Assembly: GCA_030581615.1 (NCBI GenBank) | Contig: JAKTTT010000105.1 | Coordinates: 1-35,832 of the forward strand | DNA length: 35,832 nt | Reading direction: 5' to 3' | From: Alloascoidea africana | Taxonomy: Eukaryota > Ascomycota > Alloascoideomycetes > Alloascoideales > Alloascoideaceae | Shown: one piece after another, positions 19,371-29,316 of the stretch | Layout of the letters: the number at the start of each line of letters is the position of its first letter | Position numbering within the stretch: position 1 is the stretch's first letter | Notes under the pieces: generated by a model | Told to the model about the DNA's origin: nothing | Seen by the model: only the letters and a program-made list of their open reading frames with translations | Database searches by the model: none | Translations under genes and position numbers: made by a program

Positions 19371-21893
19371 TTAGTGACTGCTTTGGAAAGAGCACCATGA
19401 AGAGAAAGTTTTTCTATCAAGACCAAGACCTGCGAGATGAGGATTATGACGGTATTCTGGATATTGCTCAAAAAGACTTTCATGTCTAAGAGATCCCTGT
19501 TCAAGCCTACACGAGTTTTTTTTGGTGCTGGAGCTCTCAACGTATTTTAGACAGGAAGAAGGAGCAAATGCAGAAGAAGGTGAAGGGACCGGAGGCATTA
19601 AGGACGTTCTTTTGTGTGCAACTTGGGAAGATAATGTGAGAGAAGATGAAGATAACGAAGTTGGACAGACGCAAAGGTTTGTTGAATCTTCAAGGTTGTG
19701 ATCTTGGGGATGAGGGTTGAAAGAAATAGATGGAGAAGTGTCAATAACAGTTATTGGAGAAGCCCAGGCACTACCATTACCGTCGTACCCACCTTCTTGA
19801 TAAAGTTCGCTCTGGTTATCAAATATGGCTGGCGAGCTTAATGATGAGTTAGGGGAGCTAGGAAAGCTTTGTTTTAGATTGCTTTTTCGTTTGTCGCTAT
19901 GAGAAGTAATAGTAGACCTACACTCATCCGAGGGTTTCCAACCCATAGTGACCTCTAAAGGTTTAGATTCTTCTGTTGAATGTTCTTTGCTCTGTTTCCT
20001 TTTTTTCAAAAGCTTTGAAGAGTTTAGATTCAGAGAAAACCCACTTGGAAGTTCAGTCAATGAAGAAGGGTTATATTTTTTGTCCTTCAAAACAGTGTCA
20101 TTAGTTTCATTCTTGGAATGTTCATCTTTTTCAGTATAGGAGTCGATAATCTGTTCGAGTATTACTGATCCATAAACATCGTCGTAATCATCATCCCCAC
20201 TTTCATCAAGTAACTCATCTGGAGGCGGAAGTTCAAAGTCGAACAAATCATTATCCATGTTCTTGTTCTTTGCACAATCCGAAGCAGCATACTTGAAACT
20301 AGGGGTGAATGGAAACGATTCCTTGTATAATTCGAATTTTTTAGAAGGGACCAGCGAAAAAATAGATTCCAAGGACATGTTGGTATGTATGCCCAAGGTC
20401 ATATTCAAATCTCTATTGAACAGACCCTTTGGTTTGACGTTTGCAGTAGGGTTTTCTGTGATTCCATCGTCAAGGCTGTTGGATTTCTGAGTAATCCAAG
20501 GATGGCGTAGAAACTGTGTAATAGTTAGCCTCTTTTTGGGATTAACCTCAAGCAGTTTTGAAACTAGATCTTTCGCTGAATCACTAATTTCATCCCACCA
20601 AGGGCTCATGAAAGTGTACTCTCCTTTGGAGATCTTTCTTCTAACATAGATATCGTCACTGGCCTCATCTTTTGGAGGCCCCACCTCAGTGTCATTATCG
20701 GCTTCATTGAAAAAAGGAGGAAATCCACAGAGCAAGGTATATAGAACACAACCAAGTGACCACATGTCAACAGCTTTGTCGTATAAATTGTTGGCTACTA
20801 TTTCAGGAGCTGTGTAGCATAGTGTCCCACAGGGAGTTTTGGCCTTTTCGTTACCAACGAGAAGCTTGGAGAGACCAAAGTCGCCTAGTTTAACCGTTCC
20901 TATGCCTCCTCCGCCATAACCGGGGATAAACTTGCCTTCTTCCACTTTCCATTCGCTTATGCTTGTTCTTCTAGACATCATCGAACTGGATTCACTGAAC
21001 CTCTGCTTCCGGGTTGGGGTATCTTGCGTGAATGAGTCAATTGGATAGAAAAAAATGTTTTCAGGTTTGATATCACGATGAACGACACCAAAGTCTTCGT
21101 GTAGACATCTCACACCTTCTGCGATTTGAGATATGACCCATCTAGACAAGTCTTCCGAAAAGTACGTCAGTTTGACAATCTGGTGAAACAGCTCGCCTCC
21201 TGGAACCACCTCCATTATGATGTAGAAAAAACCGTTGACATTTTGATTCGAGACACTGGACCCGTCATTGTTCCCATTTTCTTGCTCAGTTGCAATGTTG
21301 ATCTCTTTAAATTCGACAAGCTGTACGATGTTCCCATGTCCCTTGGTCTGTTTCATGATCGACACTTCCCTGTAGACGTTTGCAATCTGTGTGCTTGTCA
21401 TACCACATTTAGGAATCACTTTTATTGCAACCTGGATCCCCGTTTTCAAAGACGTCGCCTGATAAACTCTCGAGAAAGCGCCTTCTCCAATCTGTTTATT
21501 GATTTCATAATCGTCCAACGCGGGATAGTTGGGTATCAGCCTCGAGTCCCGTATGCTGCTGCTTCGACTGCTGGAAGAAGGGCTTGCTGCAGTTGTGGTA
21601 GCCGCCAAACCTAAAAGCGAACTTGCCGTATTCAACGATGGCGTAGAACTGGGGGAAAGATCGGAGCTGCTGGAATATGAGTAAGAGTCGGTCATAATCG
21701 TGGATATTGTTGTTGATCTTTTTATGTCTAGAGGATGCTGGCATCTCCTTTTTTCGGCAGAGTCGGTTCTGGAGCATGGTCTTGATCTTGCCTTGGGCGT
21801 TTCCGGTCCTCGAGTTCGAGCCCTAACTCTTTCCGTGTAATCGAGATTGGTTTTCGGCCGACGAGCGGAAGTGTATATCTCAGCGACCGCCAT
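19371..21893 (-). CDS. Rck/Srk-type MAPK-activated Ser/Thr protein kinase
   Basis: A calmodulin-kinase-like kinase of the Rck1/Rck2 (S. cerevisiae) and Srk1 (S. pombe) group, which acts downstream of the Hog1/Sty1 stress MAPK. Numbered from the ATG at 21893 (840 aa), the kinase domain covers about 129-467. It shows GEGAFSRV (136-143), VAIK with K158, the group-typical GGELFHQIVKLTYFSEDLSR, catalytic HRDIKPEN (272-279), a GGGGIG insert, DFG at 338-340, TPCGT and APE in the activation segment, and CGFPPF. All catalytic residues are present. The C-terminal about 370 residues are Ser-rich and unstructured, where MAPK docking would be expected but is not proven. A second possible start is M67 (MTDSYSYSSSS). 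Single exon. RCK1 and RCK2 cannot be distinguished. Confidence 0.93.
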   Translation of the reverse strand: MAVAEIYTSARRPKTNLDYTERVRARTRGPETPKARSRPCSRTDSAEKRRCQHPLDIKRSTTISTIMTDSYSYSSSSDLSPSSTPSLNTASSLLGLAATTTAASPSSSSRSSSIRDSRLIPNYPALDDYEINKQIGEGAFSRVYQATSLKTGIQVAIKVIPKCGMTSTQIANVYREVSIMKQTKGHGNIVQLVEFKEINIATEQENGNNDGSSVSNQNVNGFFYIIMEVVPGGELFHQIVKLTYFSEDLSRWVISQIAEGVRCLHEDFGVVHRDIKPENIFFYPIDSFTQDTPTRKQRFSESSSMMSRRTSISEWKVEEGKFIPGYGGGGIGTVKLGDFGLSKLLVGNEKAKTPCGTLCYTAPEIVANNLYDKAVDMWSLGCVLYTLLCGFPPFFNEADNDTEVGPPKDEASDDIYVRRKISKGEYTFMSPWWDEISDSAKDLVSKLLEVNPKKRLTITQFLRHPWITQKSNSLDDGITENPTANVKPKGLFNRDLNMTLGIHTNMSLESIFSLVPSKKFELYKESFPFTPSFKYAASDCAKNKNMDNDLFDFELPPPDELLDESGDDDYDDVYGSVILEQIIDSYTEKDEHSKNETNDTVLKDKKYNPSSLTELPSGFSLNLNSSKLLKKRKQSKEHSTEESKPLEVTMGWKPSDECRSTITSHSDKRKSNLKQSFPSSPNSSLSSPAIFDNQSELYQEGGYDGNGSAWASPITVIDTSPSISFNPHPQDHNLEDSTNLCVCPTSLSSSSLTLSSQVAHKRTSLMPPVPSPSSAFAPSSCLKYVESSSTKKNSCRLEQGSLRHESLFEQYPEYRHNPHLAGLGLDRKTFSSWCSFQSSH

Positions 21894-24755
21894 TCTGTTG
21901 TTATTACGCTGGTCTTGTCGCCATCGGTGCTGCTGTTGTGGTGGTAACTGGCTCTTGTTCCGTTGTATTCGCTTCTTCAGAGTCTATATATTTAACCCAA
22001 TTACACAAGATCGGAGAGTTAGTTGGCCATGCCACAACCGCCACACAGGCTCCGGCGCCTGGTCTAGCAAACCCGGCAAGCATACCTTTAGGATGATCAT
22101 GTTGGAGCAGCAGAGGACGGGACACGATGGAGGAAGAGAAAAAGAAGGGATGCCTTTCAGTAATATATCACATCCAACTTGCAATGGTTCACCTGCATAT
22201 GCAGGGTGCACGGGTGTATCCCGATGCGGCAGGCGCGGGCCAAAAATCGTCGCTGCGCTGAAACTGTTTCAAGCTGGTCTTCTGGGGCTGGCAGGAGCTG
22301 TCTCGAAAAACCAGCAGGGCCCCAAGTCGGCTGCCAGAGCGCGGTGGGCTCGACGGGCCTGTTTGGTACAGACCTGCTCTTCTGGATGCCTTCTGCCATC
22401 TCAGAGGAAAGGACTCGTATATTGGTACCTGATTCAGATGTTGAATGCTGTCGACACTCGGCGCAACATAATTGTCCCAGAGGAGAAGCTTGCAGAGGGA
22501 ATGTTCATGTACAGAAATATTTGGGCTTGGCCCTACAGTCAATTTAAAACGACTGAAAAATCAAAGGTTATTGTGTATTGTGTAATTCTAAAAACGAGTG
22601 CCTATTCTATTACATGTGTGGTAGGCTGGCAATCACAAAGTTGTCTAGGGGTTTTTTGTTATTGTCGCATATTGTCCTCTGGCATTGGCCACTGGCAACA
22701 AGATACCGAGGAATGAAAGCCAACTTTTTCAGACTCCAAGGTCTCGGGTTGGTCCAAATTTGTTCCATTAAAATAATCTGTAAAAGTTCCCCGTAATAAA
22801 TATGGTTTCAAGGTTAAGCTTAATAATTGCCCTGAGAACAATCACAATTTCAACCTCTACCTAGATCTAGATCTGGATCTCAACGTTTATGGCGAGTGTT
22901 AGAGAATTGAATGAAAAAATCCTAACACAATCACCATAACTGCAGCAACAACAATGTAGCGAAGAACAGGGCTAATTTGATGTGCGCGCGCTTGCTAAAC
23001 ATGTTCAGAGTTTGAATTTTTCCCTTATCAAAGATTCAGGAACTAATGCACATTCAAAATATTTGAATGAAAAAATAATACATCAAGTATGGAGAAAGCA
23101 ACGACACGCTTCCCGTCTATCACGACATGGACACAAACAATTTTAGTACTGTCCGGAGAAAGCCAGTGAAAAGATTCAACCTCGCTACGCTGCTTCGCAT
23201 TTTTATAGTTTGGCGTTTACTTGTTTTACCCATCAACCACTCTCCCTGCTTGGTTCGAGAGAAGATTTTGAGCAGACGCTCAAGGCATTCTAAAACGCCG
23301 TGGATTTTGTATAGGCTCAGCCCAAAACACGTTCCTCTATCTCCTATATAACCTGCTTTAAAGACATTTTGTTGATCAATTTTTGAATCTGCTTTGTACA
23401 CTATCGCCAACCACGTCCACGTCTTTTGTAGTTACAAACAATTCTGACCTGGAACAATCATGGATACAAGAATTTACACTCAACAAAAGCATGAAAACAA
23501 AGAAAAACAACTAGAAATAGAACACTAAAAAGAATAAATTTTCGTTGTCAATCATCACGATGTGTTGCTATCACACGAGACACTCGGAGTCGTATACGCA
23601 CTACGTAAATAGCTTGCTAGGGCATTGATTTTCTATCAACCTCGGTGTTTAAATTGTTAAAGTTGTCCTGGCAGATCGCTTTCTGCATGAACAAGTGCCA
23701 AACCAGTCCAGGCCGAGTGGTTGGCGCACAGGTTTGGACATCAAACTCTATAGTGTATTTACTGGGATCAAATCGCCGGCTCAGTTCCGGGAATGCATTA
23801 TTTTGCACTGGCTGGTCAAAAGCCTTGATTGGCGACCTTCACAAAGTGAAAGGCCCAAGCTTTGGTTTGGCATACCGTCCAAAGGTGTTCATCGATGTTT
23901 CCTCGGAAGCTGAAACGGTACAAAAATAAACGGGGATGGTAGGTCATGTTGGCGGTTTGTTGGATCCACAGTGATTACGACCTTTTCCGGGTAAAGCCAA
24001 CTCAATCGTGTTGGGCCAAAGTGACAAGCTACTAGGGTCCTGTGCTACCACGATCGTCGCATGAAAGTTATCATTAAAGATGAAAAACAAACAATAGTAC
24101 AACAGTTATCCTTGGAAAACATAAACCTAAAGACATGAAAGAGCAGCTAATAGTTTAATCTGAACACTGACAAGCGCTTCCAAGTTGAAAAGTAAATGGA
24201 AAACGTGTTGGAGAAGATAGGACAAGCAACAAATTAAGATATCTTCAAGCTTTAAGAGCTGCGAACTTTACTTTTAAGCTACCGTACACTAATAAACTTG
24301 TTCATTTTTGAATTTCCTGTAATTGTAGTCAAACCTCTCCAACCTACTGAGCCGCTTCACACAAATAGGTTTCCAATCAACTATCGAAAGTAGCGCTTTG
24401 TTCAAGTGAGGTCATTTACACAGTGGTGGAACTCTCGATGCTCTTGTCCATAAACATAGAGAATCAAAAATAACGGCCAATCGTGGACATCTCGTAAAAC
24501 CTCTTGTATTAAAAGCAGGTAGATTAAAAGTGTGCTGGATTTAGTCATTCTTCAATTTACTTGGTGAGCATTAAGTTAAAAAAAGAAAAACAAATATTCA
24601 TACAAATCTCATCCCGGCTAAATAATACATAAGCAAATCAAATAAACTGAAAGCTGATAAGCACCAAAATAAACCTATGGAAAGCGTCATCATGCTCAAA
24701 GAAAGACCAACATATAACCACATTCCAAAAACTTGATAAAATATCGATACAGTCT
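21894..24755. other. Gene-poor interval with long kinase upstream region
   Basis: About 2.9 kb between the kinase start and the SPA2 stop. The first 800 bp, especially 22190-22400, are clearly richer in G and C than the surroundings and may be promoter or long 5' leader. Short (GATCTA)-type repeats lie at about 22863-22880. A frame broken by one TGA is seen at 23617-23892 on the minus strand. No recognisable gene is found. Confidence 0.5.
23617..23892 (-). pseudogene. Possible broken small ORF
   Basis: A minus-strand frame of 92 codons opens with ATG at 23892. It reads 17 codons (MNTFGRYAKPKLGPFTL), meets a TGA at 23839-23841, and continues for 73 codons through RRFDPSKYTIEFDVQTC and GLVWHLFMQK to a TAG. 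The composition is protein-like, but I recognise no family. The opposite strand is also open here, so it may be chance. Confidence 0.15.
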
Positions 24756-27653
24756 CTACTCCGCGGAGCCCTTGAAAGATCCACCAGGCGACGAAGACTC
24801 GCGATGACCATTCAAAGTTGCAATTCCATCCCTCATGTGTAACTCTTCCAAAGTCTTTATCAGTTCCTTCATATTCTTTGTCATGTCAAACGATAACCCT
24901 GCTAATCTCTGTTTGAACTGCTTGTCAGGATATTCACTATCAGCCAGGTGCTTCTGTAAAGCCAGAGTTTTCATCCGCTTGGAACAATCTCTGAGCAGTT
25001 GTGCTACCCATTGACCGTGTTTCATGTTTGGTTTGTTATCGACAACCACACTTGTTGCCGTTACCATCGTGTCAACAACAGTGGTCACATTACGCGACTC
25101 GTTACGGATATCGCCAACTCGGCACTTGGGATTCTTGATGGTTTGAAGCAACGACTGAATCGAGAGTACCACATTCGTAGCCTGATGCTCCAGAAACAGG
25201 AGCAAGTCAGAAAGCTGATTGTCAGGATCCTCAATGTCATACTGATCAATGTGAAAGCTAGTTGTCTCTTTAATTGGTTCTGGACGTGACCTATCATAAG
25301 GAGAAGATACATCGGAAGGAATCTGACTGATGCCACGGCGCCTACTCTGGGGATTGCCTGAGTCCAGGTCAGATCCTCGATAGTTCGATCCCGAGTTGTT
25401 ACTCATGGACGAATTGTGCCCGAATCGCATCCCTGGGTCCATACCATCATTACTGGCTTCCCGTCTCATTCTACCGCCAGATATGCTGGTGGTGGTACTG
25501 CTGAAACTTCTCGACGACTGAGCAGCTGAGGAATACCGAAATCCATCTGACGCTTGACGAGTAGATTCTTTAATCTTGGCCACTTTAATCAATTCAGCAA
25601 TGGCAAACGACAAGTCTGCAACAGCCGTGTCGACAATCAAAAAGGGCAACACTGGATTTGACGTAACCTGATATCGTGTTGTGGTAATCAAATGGTTTGC
25701 ACATGTGCTCACCAAGGATATCTTTTCTTTAATCGGGTCGGATTGCTTTGGATTCGCTAACTCAACATCCTCTATAATGGAAGTGGTCTGCTCTATGAGT
25801 CCATCCAGCAGCTGGAGCAGATTTTGATCACTTTTTTCTGTAGAACCTGATTTTTGATCTCGCAGACCCAGCAAGTATTCTTCAGTTGCAACTTGGAATG
25901 AGACCAAATGATCATTGGATATAAGTCCGTTATTGCCATAAAAAGCTTCCTTTTTGGCTTCGTCCAATTTGGATTTCGAATGTATTTCATTTCTGGCATT
26001 TTCAAAAACTTCCGCACTCGACTCGGGGTGGAGCACTCTCAAAGATTCATACTTTGTCTTCCAGTTGTTTAGACCTTGGTTCAACAAATCAACTTGTTTT
26101 TGAACAGCGGCAGCATTTTTAGCCTTTTCTTTATCTCTTTCTTTTGCTTCCTCATCCATATGAGAAATAAGTGATCTATATTTCGAATCCATTTCTTTCA
26201 CTTGTTTATTGGTTTGCTCTAGTTCTTCCATTACATTTTCTTTATCCGATTCTAATTGAGCAACCTTCTTTGCAAGAGCTTTCCCATTGCCTTGTTCGTC
26301 GAAATACTGCTTCTCAATACGCTCATACTCGCGTTGCAACAAGTCGTATGAATATGTTTTGTCCTTCAGTTCAGACTCGAATTGGTAAATCTTTTGTTTG
26401 AGGTCATTATCCGAAGCTTCTTTCATCAGTCTTAGATTTTCGAGTTCTTGAACCAAATTTGAAATACGATTATTCAATTCGCGCTCCCTGGCTTCCCATT
26501 TTGTAACGCTATGGGCGTCAGTTTTCGTTTCATTTGAAACCGACCGGTCAAGTCTTGTTTTAAAGCCTGGATCATTAATCGTTTCCGCTATGGAATCTAT
26601 AGCGCCAATACTAGAACTGGAACGCCTAAAAGGCCTCGATTTCATATCTTGTTCATCTGCAATACTACTTTCAGGCGTCAGGATCGAATTTGACCCCTCG
26701 GGGCTTTGAACCTCAAAAGCGTTTGGCGAGTTTTTCGGATTATTTCTAGGCTCATCTAAGCTTTCGTTTATTAAATCGGTCAAGGCTCGTTTCTGGAGGG
26801 TTGGTGGGTAAAAAGTCAAATCACTGGCGGTTGAATGTGGTTCAAGCGCGCTTGGCTGACTAGAATCTTTCCTATTATGGTCATTGTCCTCATCGTCGTC
26901 GTCGGTATCAGCTTCGAGTATTGATTTTTGGGGTATAATATTTCCTTTTCGGGGTTCCACTACAGGCGTGTAGCTCCTGTCATTAATTTCAGGTGCACCT
27001 GAGCCCGAGTGGAAAATGAATGGGTCGTTGCCAGACCCAGAAAACGTATCCTTCCTTTTCGGAGTGTTGCTTAAACTACTTTGATTTTGAGAGGCCTGAA
27101 CTGAAGGAGCGTTGGGCCATGAAGGGGCGGTTTCTAGAACAGTGATGGTGGTGTTTGATCCTGGACTCAAACCATGAGGCTCAAACGTGCGCTCGCCGGT
27201 CATTGCAGGTGTTGGTTTGACATGTTGGTACAAACCTTCGGCATGTGCACCTGGAGGGCTCCTATTCATGGGCTCTTGTCGAGGCACGGGCGTGTTTTGT
27301 ACGGTTATTCGGCGCTCAATCTCTTGAGAAACATCAATCACCAGATCTTTGAATCTATCTCCAGAAAGCCCTGCTAACTTCTTTCGGGCATCATTCCTCT
27401 TGTGATAGTACCCTTGCACTGGCTTTAAAAAAGGTGTGCCATCGCCGGATTCATTGATCCTCCTCCTCAGCTCATCGTATACATCTGTTGAAAGCTCTGT
27501 GAATTGTGCTATTGAAAGTTTGTGTAATTTCCCCTTTGCTTTAGAACTCGTGGAGGAGATTGATAGCGTAGAGTCGTTAGATAGATTGAGAAACTCGCAA
27601 AGAGACTTGTAATGGATGTTTAGACACGCTGGAGGTCGCTGTTCTTGTGGCAT
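24756..27653 (-). CDS. SPA2: Spa2-like polarisome scaffold protein
   Basis: Spa2 is the scaffold of the polarisome at sites of polarised growth. It binds Pea2, Bud6, the formin Bni1 and cell-wall-integrity MAPK components. Numbered from the ATG at 27653 (965 aa), the two Spa2 homology (SHD/GIT) repeats lie at about 44-65 (LSIAQFTELSTDVYDELRRR) and 84-115 (YYHKRNDARKKLAGLSGDRF, DLVIDVSQEIERR). Then comes a disordered acidic and Ser-rich region, a coiled coil at about 393-530 (RERELNNRISNLVQELENLR onward) and a helical C-terminal domain with DNQLSDLLLFLEHQATNVVL. The frame is open ten codons upstream, but only from a TTG. Length is shorter than the S. cerevisiae protein (about 1470). The paralogue SPH1 cannot be excluded. 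No intron. Confidence 0.93.
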   Translation of the reverse strand: MPQEQRPPACLNIHYKSLCEFLNLSNDSTLSISSTSSKAKGKLHKLSIAQFTELSTDVYDELRRRINESGDGTPFLKPVQGYYHKRNDARKKLAGLSGDRFKDLVIDVSQEIERRITVQNTPVPRQEPMNRSPPGAHAEGLYQHVKPTPAMTGERTFEPHGLSPGSNTTITVLETAPSWPNAPSVQASQNQSSLSNTPKRKDTFSGSGNDPFIFHSGSGAPEINDRSYTPVVEPRKGNIIPQKSILEADTDDDDEDNDHNRKDSSQPSALEPHSTASDLTFYPPTLQKRALTDLINESLDEPRNNPKNSPNAFEVQSPEGSNSILTPESSIADEQDMKSRPFRRSSSSIGAIDSIAETINDPGFKTRLDRSVSNETKTDAHSVTKWEARERELNNRISNLVQELENLRLMKEASDNDLKQKIYQFESELKDKTYSYDLLQREYERIEKQYFDEQGNGKALAKKVAQLESDKENVMEELEQTNKQVKEMDSKYRSLISHMDEEAKERDKEKAKNAAAVQKQVDLLNQGLNNWKTKYESLRVLHPESSAEVFENARNEIHSKSKLDEAKKEAFYGNNGLISNDHLVSFQVATEEYLLGLRDQKSGSTEKSDQNLLQLLDGLIEQTTSIIEDVELANPKQSDPIKEKISLVSTCANHLITTTRYQVTSNPVLPFLIVDTAVADLSFAIAELIKVAKIKESTRQASDGFRYSSAAQSSRSFSSTTTSISGGRMRREASNDGMDPGMRFGHNSSMSNNSGSNYRGSDLDSGNPQSRRRGISQIPSDVSSPYDRSRPEPIKETTSFHIDQYDIEDPDNQLSDLLLFLEHQATNVVLSIQSLLQTIKNPKCRVGDIRNESRNVTTVVDTMVTATSVVVDNKPNMKHGQWVAQLLRDCSKRMKTLALQKHLADSEYPDKQFKQRLAGLSFDMTKNMKELIKTLEELHMRDGIATLNGHRESSSPGGSFKGSAE

Positions 27654-28255
27654 GTCTACTACGTATCTTGAAGAATTCAGCAATGGGTCTATTCCCGTCT
27701 AAAAGTCCTTTCTGGGTGAATAATGGTAGAAAAGGCGCACGCGAAGAGTGTGTTGTTCCAAAAAGATGGGATATGGGACATGCGCACGTGATGCACTGAG
27801 GTCAGTTTTGGACACGCTATAGGCGCTTGCACTTTCATTTCAGAATGTAGATAATTCTGGCTCTGGGAGACTCTGAGTCTGTGGAGCTGGTATGCTTTCT
27901 AAGGACCGCCATGTTCCTGTTGCTGTAGACATTTATTACAACGTGCTTTAAGATTTCTGTACAGTATATATGAAACTTGCGGAAACAATCCGGTATTAGT
28001 TGTACTTGTAGGAAAGAGCGGTAAGATTCAAGCTATTGGGCAGGGAAGCAAACACTCAACGCAAACAAAAAACATGCAAACTCTTCATTTTTGCTGATAA
28101 TGGATCTGATTTTCTGGAAACAGATGGTGCGGGAATACAACAAGCAATAAAAAAAGACAAGACATAAATCATCACCAACTTCACAGGGATTTAACTTTTC
28201 GTTTGGTCCCTAACCAAAAGTTCAGTATTTCGTACTCTTTCCTATATTCATATGC
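27654..28255. other. Intergenic, SPA2 upstream region
   Basis: These 602 bp lie between the SPA2 start and the ATP20 stop, both on the minus strand. They contain the ATP20 3' end and the SPA2 promoter. No other gene or clear repeat is seen. Confidence 0.6.
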
Positions 28256-28967
28256 TTAATGGTGCTTTGAGAAGCTTGGATATCCAACAATATGTCGTCG
28301 TCCAATGATCTCTCCAAGTGAAAAGAAGCCCAAAACTTGAACAAAAATCGACCCATACTTGACATATTCTGCAGTCTTGAAAGCCTTGATTTGGTTGATG
28401 GTGGCCTCTGGCTGCTTAGCAGCTTTCAGTACTTGCGAATAAAGGCTCTGGAAGACCTCCTTGAACTTTGCACCTTGAGGTGGAGCCATACCCTCCTTAA
28501 CGTAAACCTGCTTGCCAACTTCTAGAGCCACTTTTCCCCAGTAGATGCTGCAGTTTAGAAGGCCTAGATGAAACGTCCTGAGTTAGTTACACAATTCGGA
28601 CTGCGAATTGAAAAATAGATCCATCACCAAAGTGGGAGGTTGCGTTCAAGGGATCTCCATCTACACTCCCCTTTGCCGTGGTTCGCGGAATATCAAATAT
28701 TCAAAGGTGGGGCTGAAGCAGCCAACCAGCGTGGATGTAAACTTCGTCCATCCTCATAGATTTGCAAGCAATTCACCGAATCCCGAACGAGAAACCCCCT
28801 TAGAAGAAGATATTTTGAAAGCAAAAGCTTAAATTGGACTTACTTGTAGACTTTGCAATGAGGTTGTTTGCGATGCCAGTGGCTTTAGCAACAGAGTTGG
28901 TGGACTGGTATCGAACCGCTCGGATGCCAACTTTTTGGGCCGTAAACAGAGAACGTTGGAGAAACAT
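28256..28967 (-). CDS. ATP20: Mitochondrial F1Fo-ATP synthase subunit g, 2 exons
   Basis: Subunit g is a small membrane subunit of the Fo sector, needed for ATP synthase dimers and cristae shape. Exon 1 (28967-28844) encodes an Arg/Gln/Ser-rich mitochondrial N-terminus beginning MFLQRSLFTAQKVGIRAVRY. The 280-nt intron (28564-28843) has GTAAGT, TAACTAAC and TAG. Exon 2 (28563-28256) continues SLLNCSIYWGKVALEVGKQV, then YVKEGMAPPQGAKFKEVF, and ends in a hydrophobic helix with YGSIFVQVLGFFSLGEIIGR containing the G-x3-G type dimer motif. Total 143 aa against 115 in S. cerevisiae. This is the longest intron in the window, in a short ribosomal-like high-expression gene class. Upstream lie a CCAAT box and CCGGAAG motifs. 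Confidence 0.93.
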
Positions 28968-29099
28968 TTTGCGAGAGATATAGATCGTCTACTTTGTAAA
29001 CTTGTGTTGTTGGCCTGAGGGAATACCGGGGGTCTATAAGAAGAAGAAAAAGCCCAGCTTTCTTTTTTTTCAATTTTTTGGGAGAGTAGGTATTGGGGA

Positions 29100-29209
29100 C
29101 TTCCGGGCTCAAATGTGCTTTTCCCTGCCGGATACGCCCAGCCAGGCCCGCTGGCCAATCACAGCGCGTGCAACAGAACTGCCCGGAAGACACGGTGCTG
29201 CACTTCCGG
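29100..29209. promoter_or_regulatory. Putative ATP20 promoter: CCAAT box and three CCGGAAG motifs
   Basis: CCAATCA at 29155-29161 fits the HAP2/3/4/5 site (ACCAATNA type), which activates respiratory genes in yeasts. The 7-mer CCGGAAG or its complement occurs at 29100-29106, 29183-29189 and 29203-29209. The last two are inverted and 13 bp apart. All lie 130-245 bp upstream of the ATP20 start. The factor that would bind CCGGAAG is not known to me in yeasts. Confidence 0.4.
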
Positions 29210-29316
29210 AAACGCCAAGTTCAAGAAGTAAAACTAAAAACTGAATACGTTACTCGTCTACCTAAACCAAGTTATATGCTATAAAGTATTTAAAAGCAAG
29301 AAATAAAAATCGGGTA

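Noticed and set aside
21847-22716. 289-codon open frame on the plus strand
   Set aside because: It begins with a non-ATG codon, overlaps the kinase 5' end on the other strand and has no recognisable domain. It follows from GC-rich composition.
23703-23816. tRNA-like stretch with GGCCGAGTGGTTGGCG and a CCGG-CTCAGTT-CCGG arm
   Set aside because: There is no T33 before a usable anticodon, the T-loop lacks TTCGA, and the acceptor pairs poorly. At best a tRNA relic.
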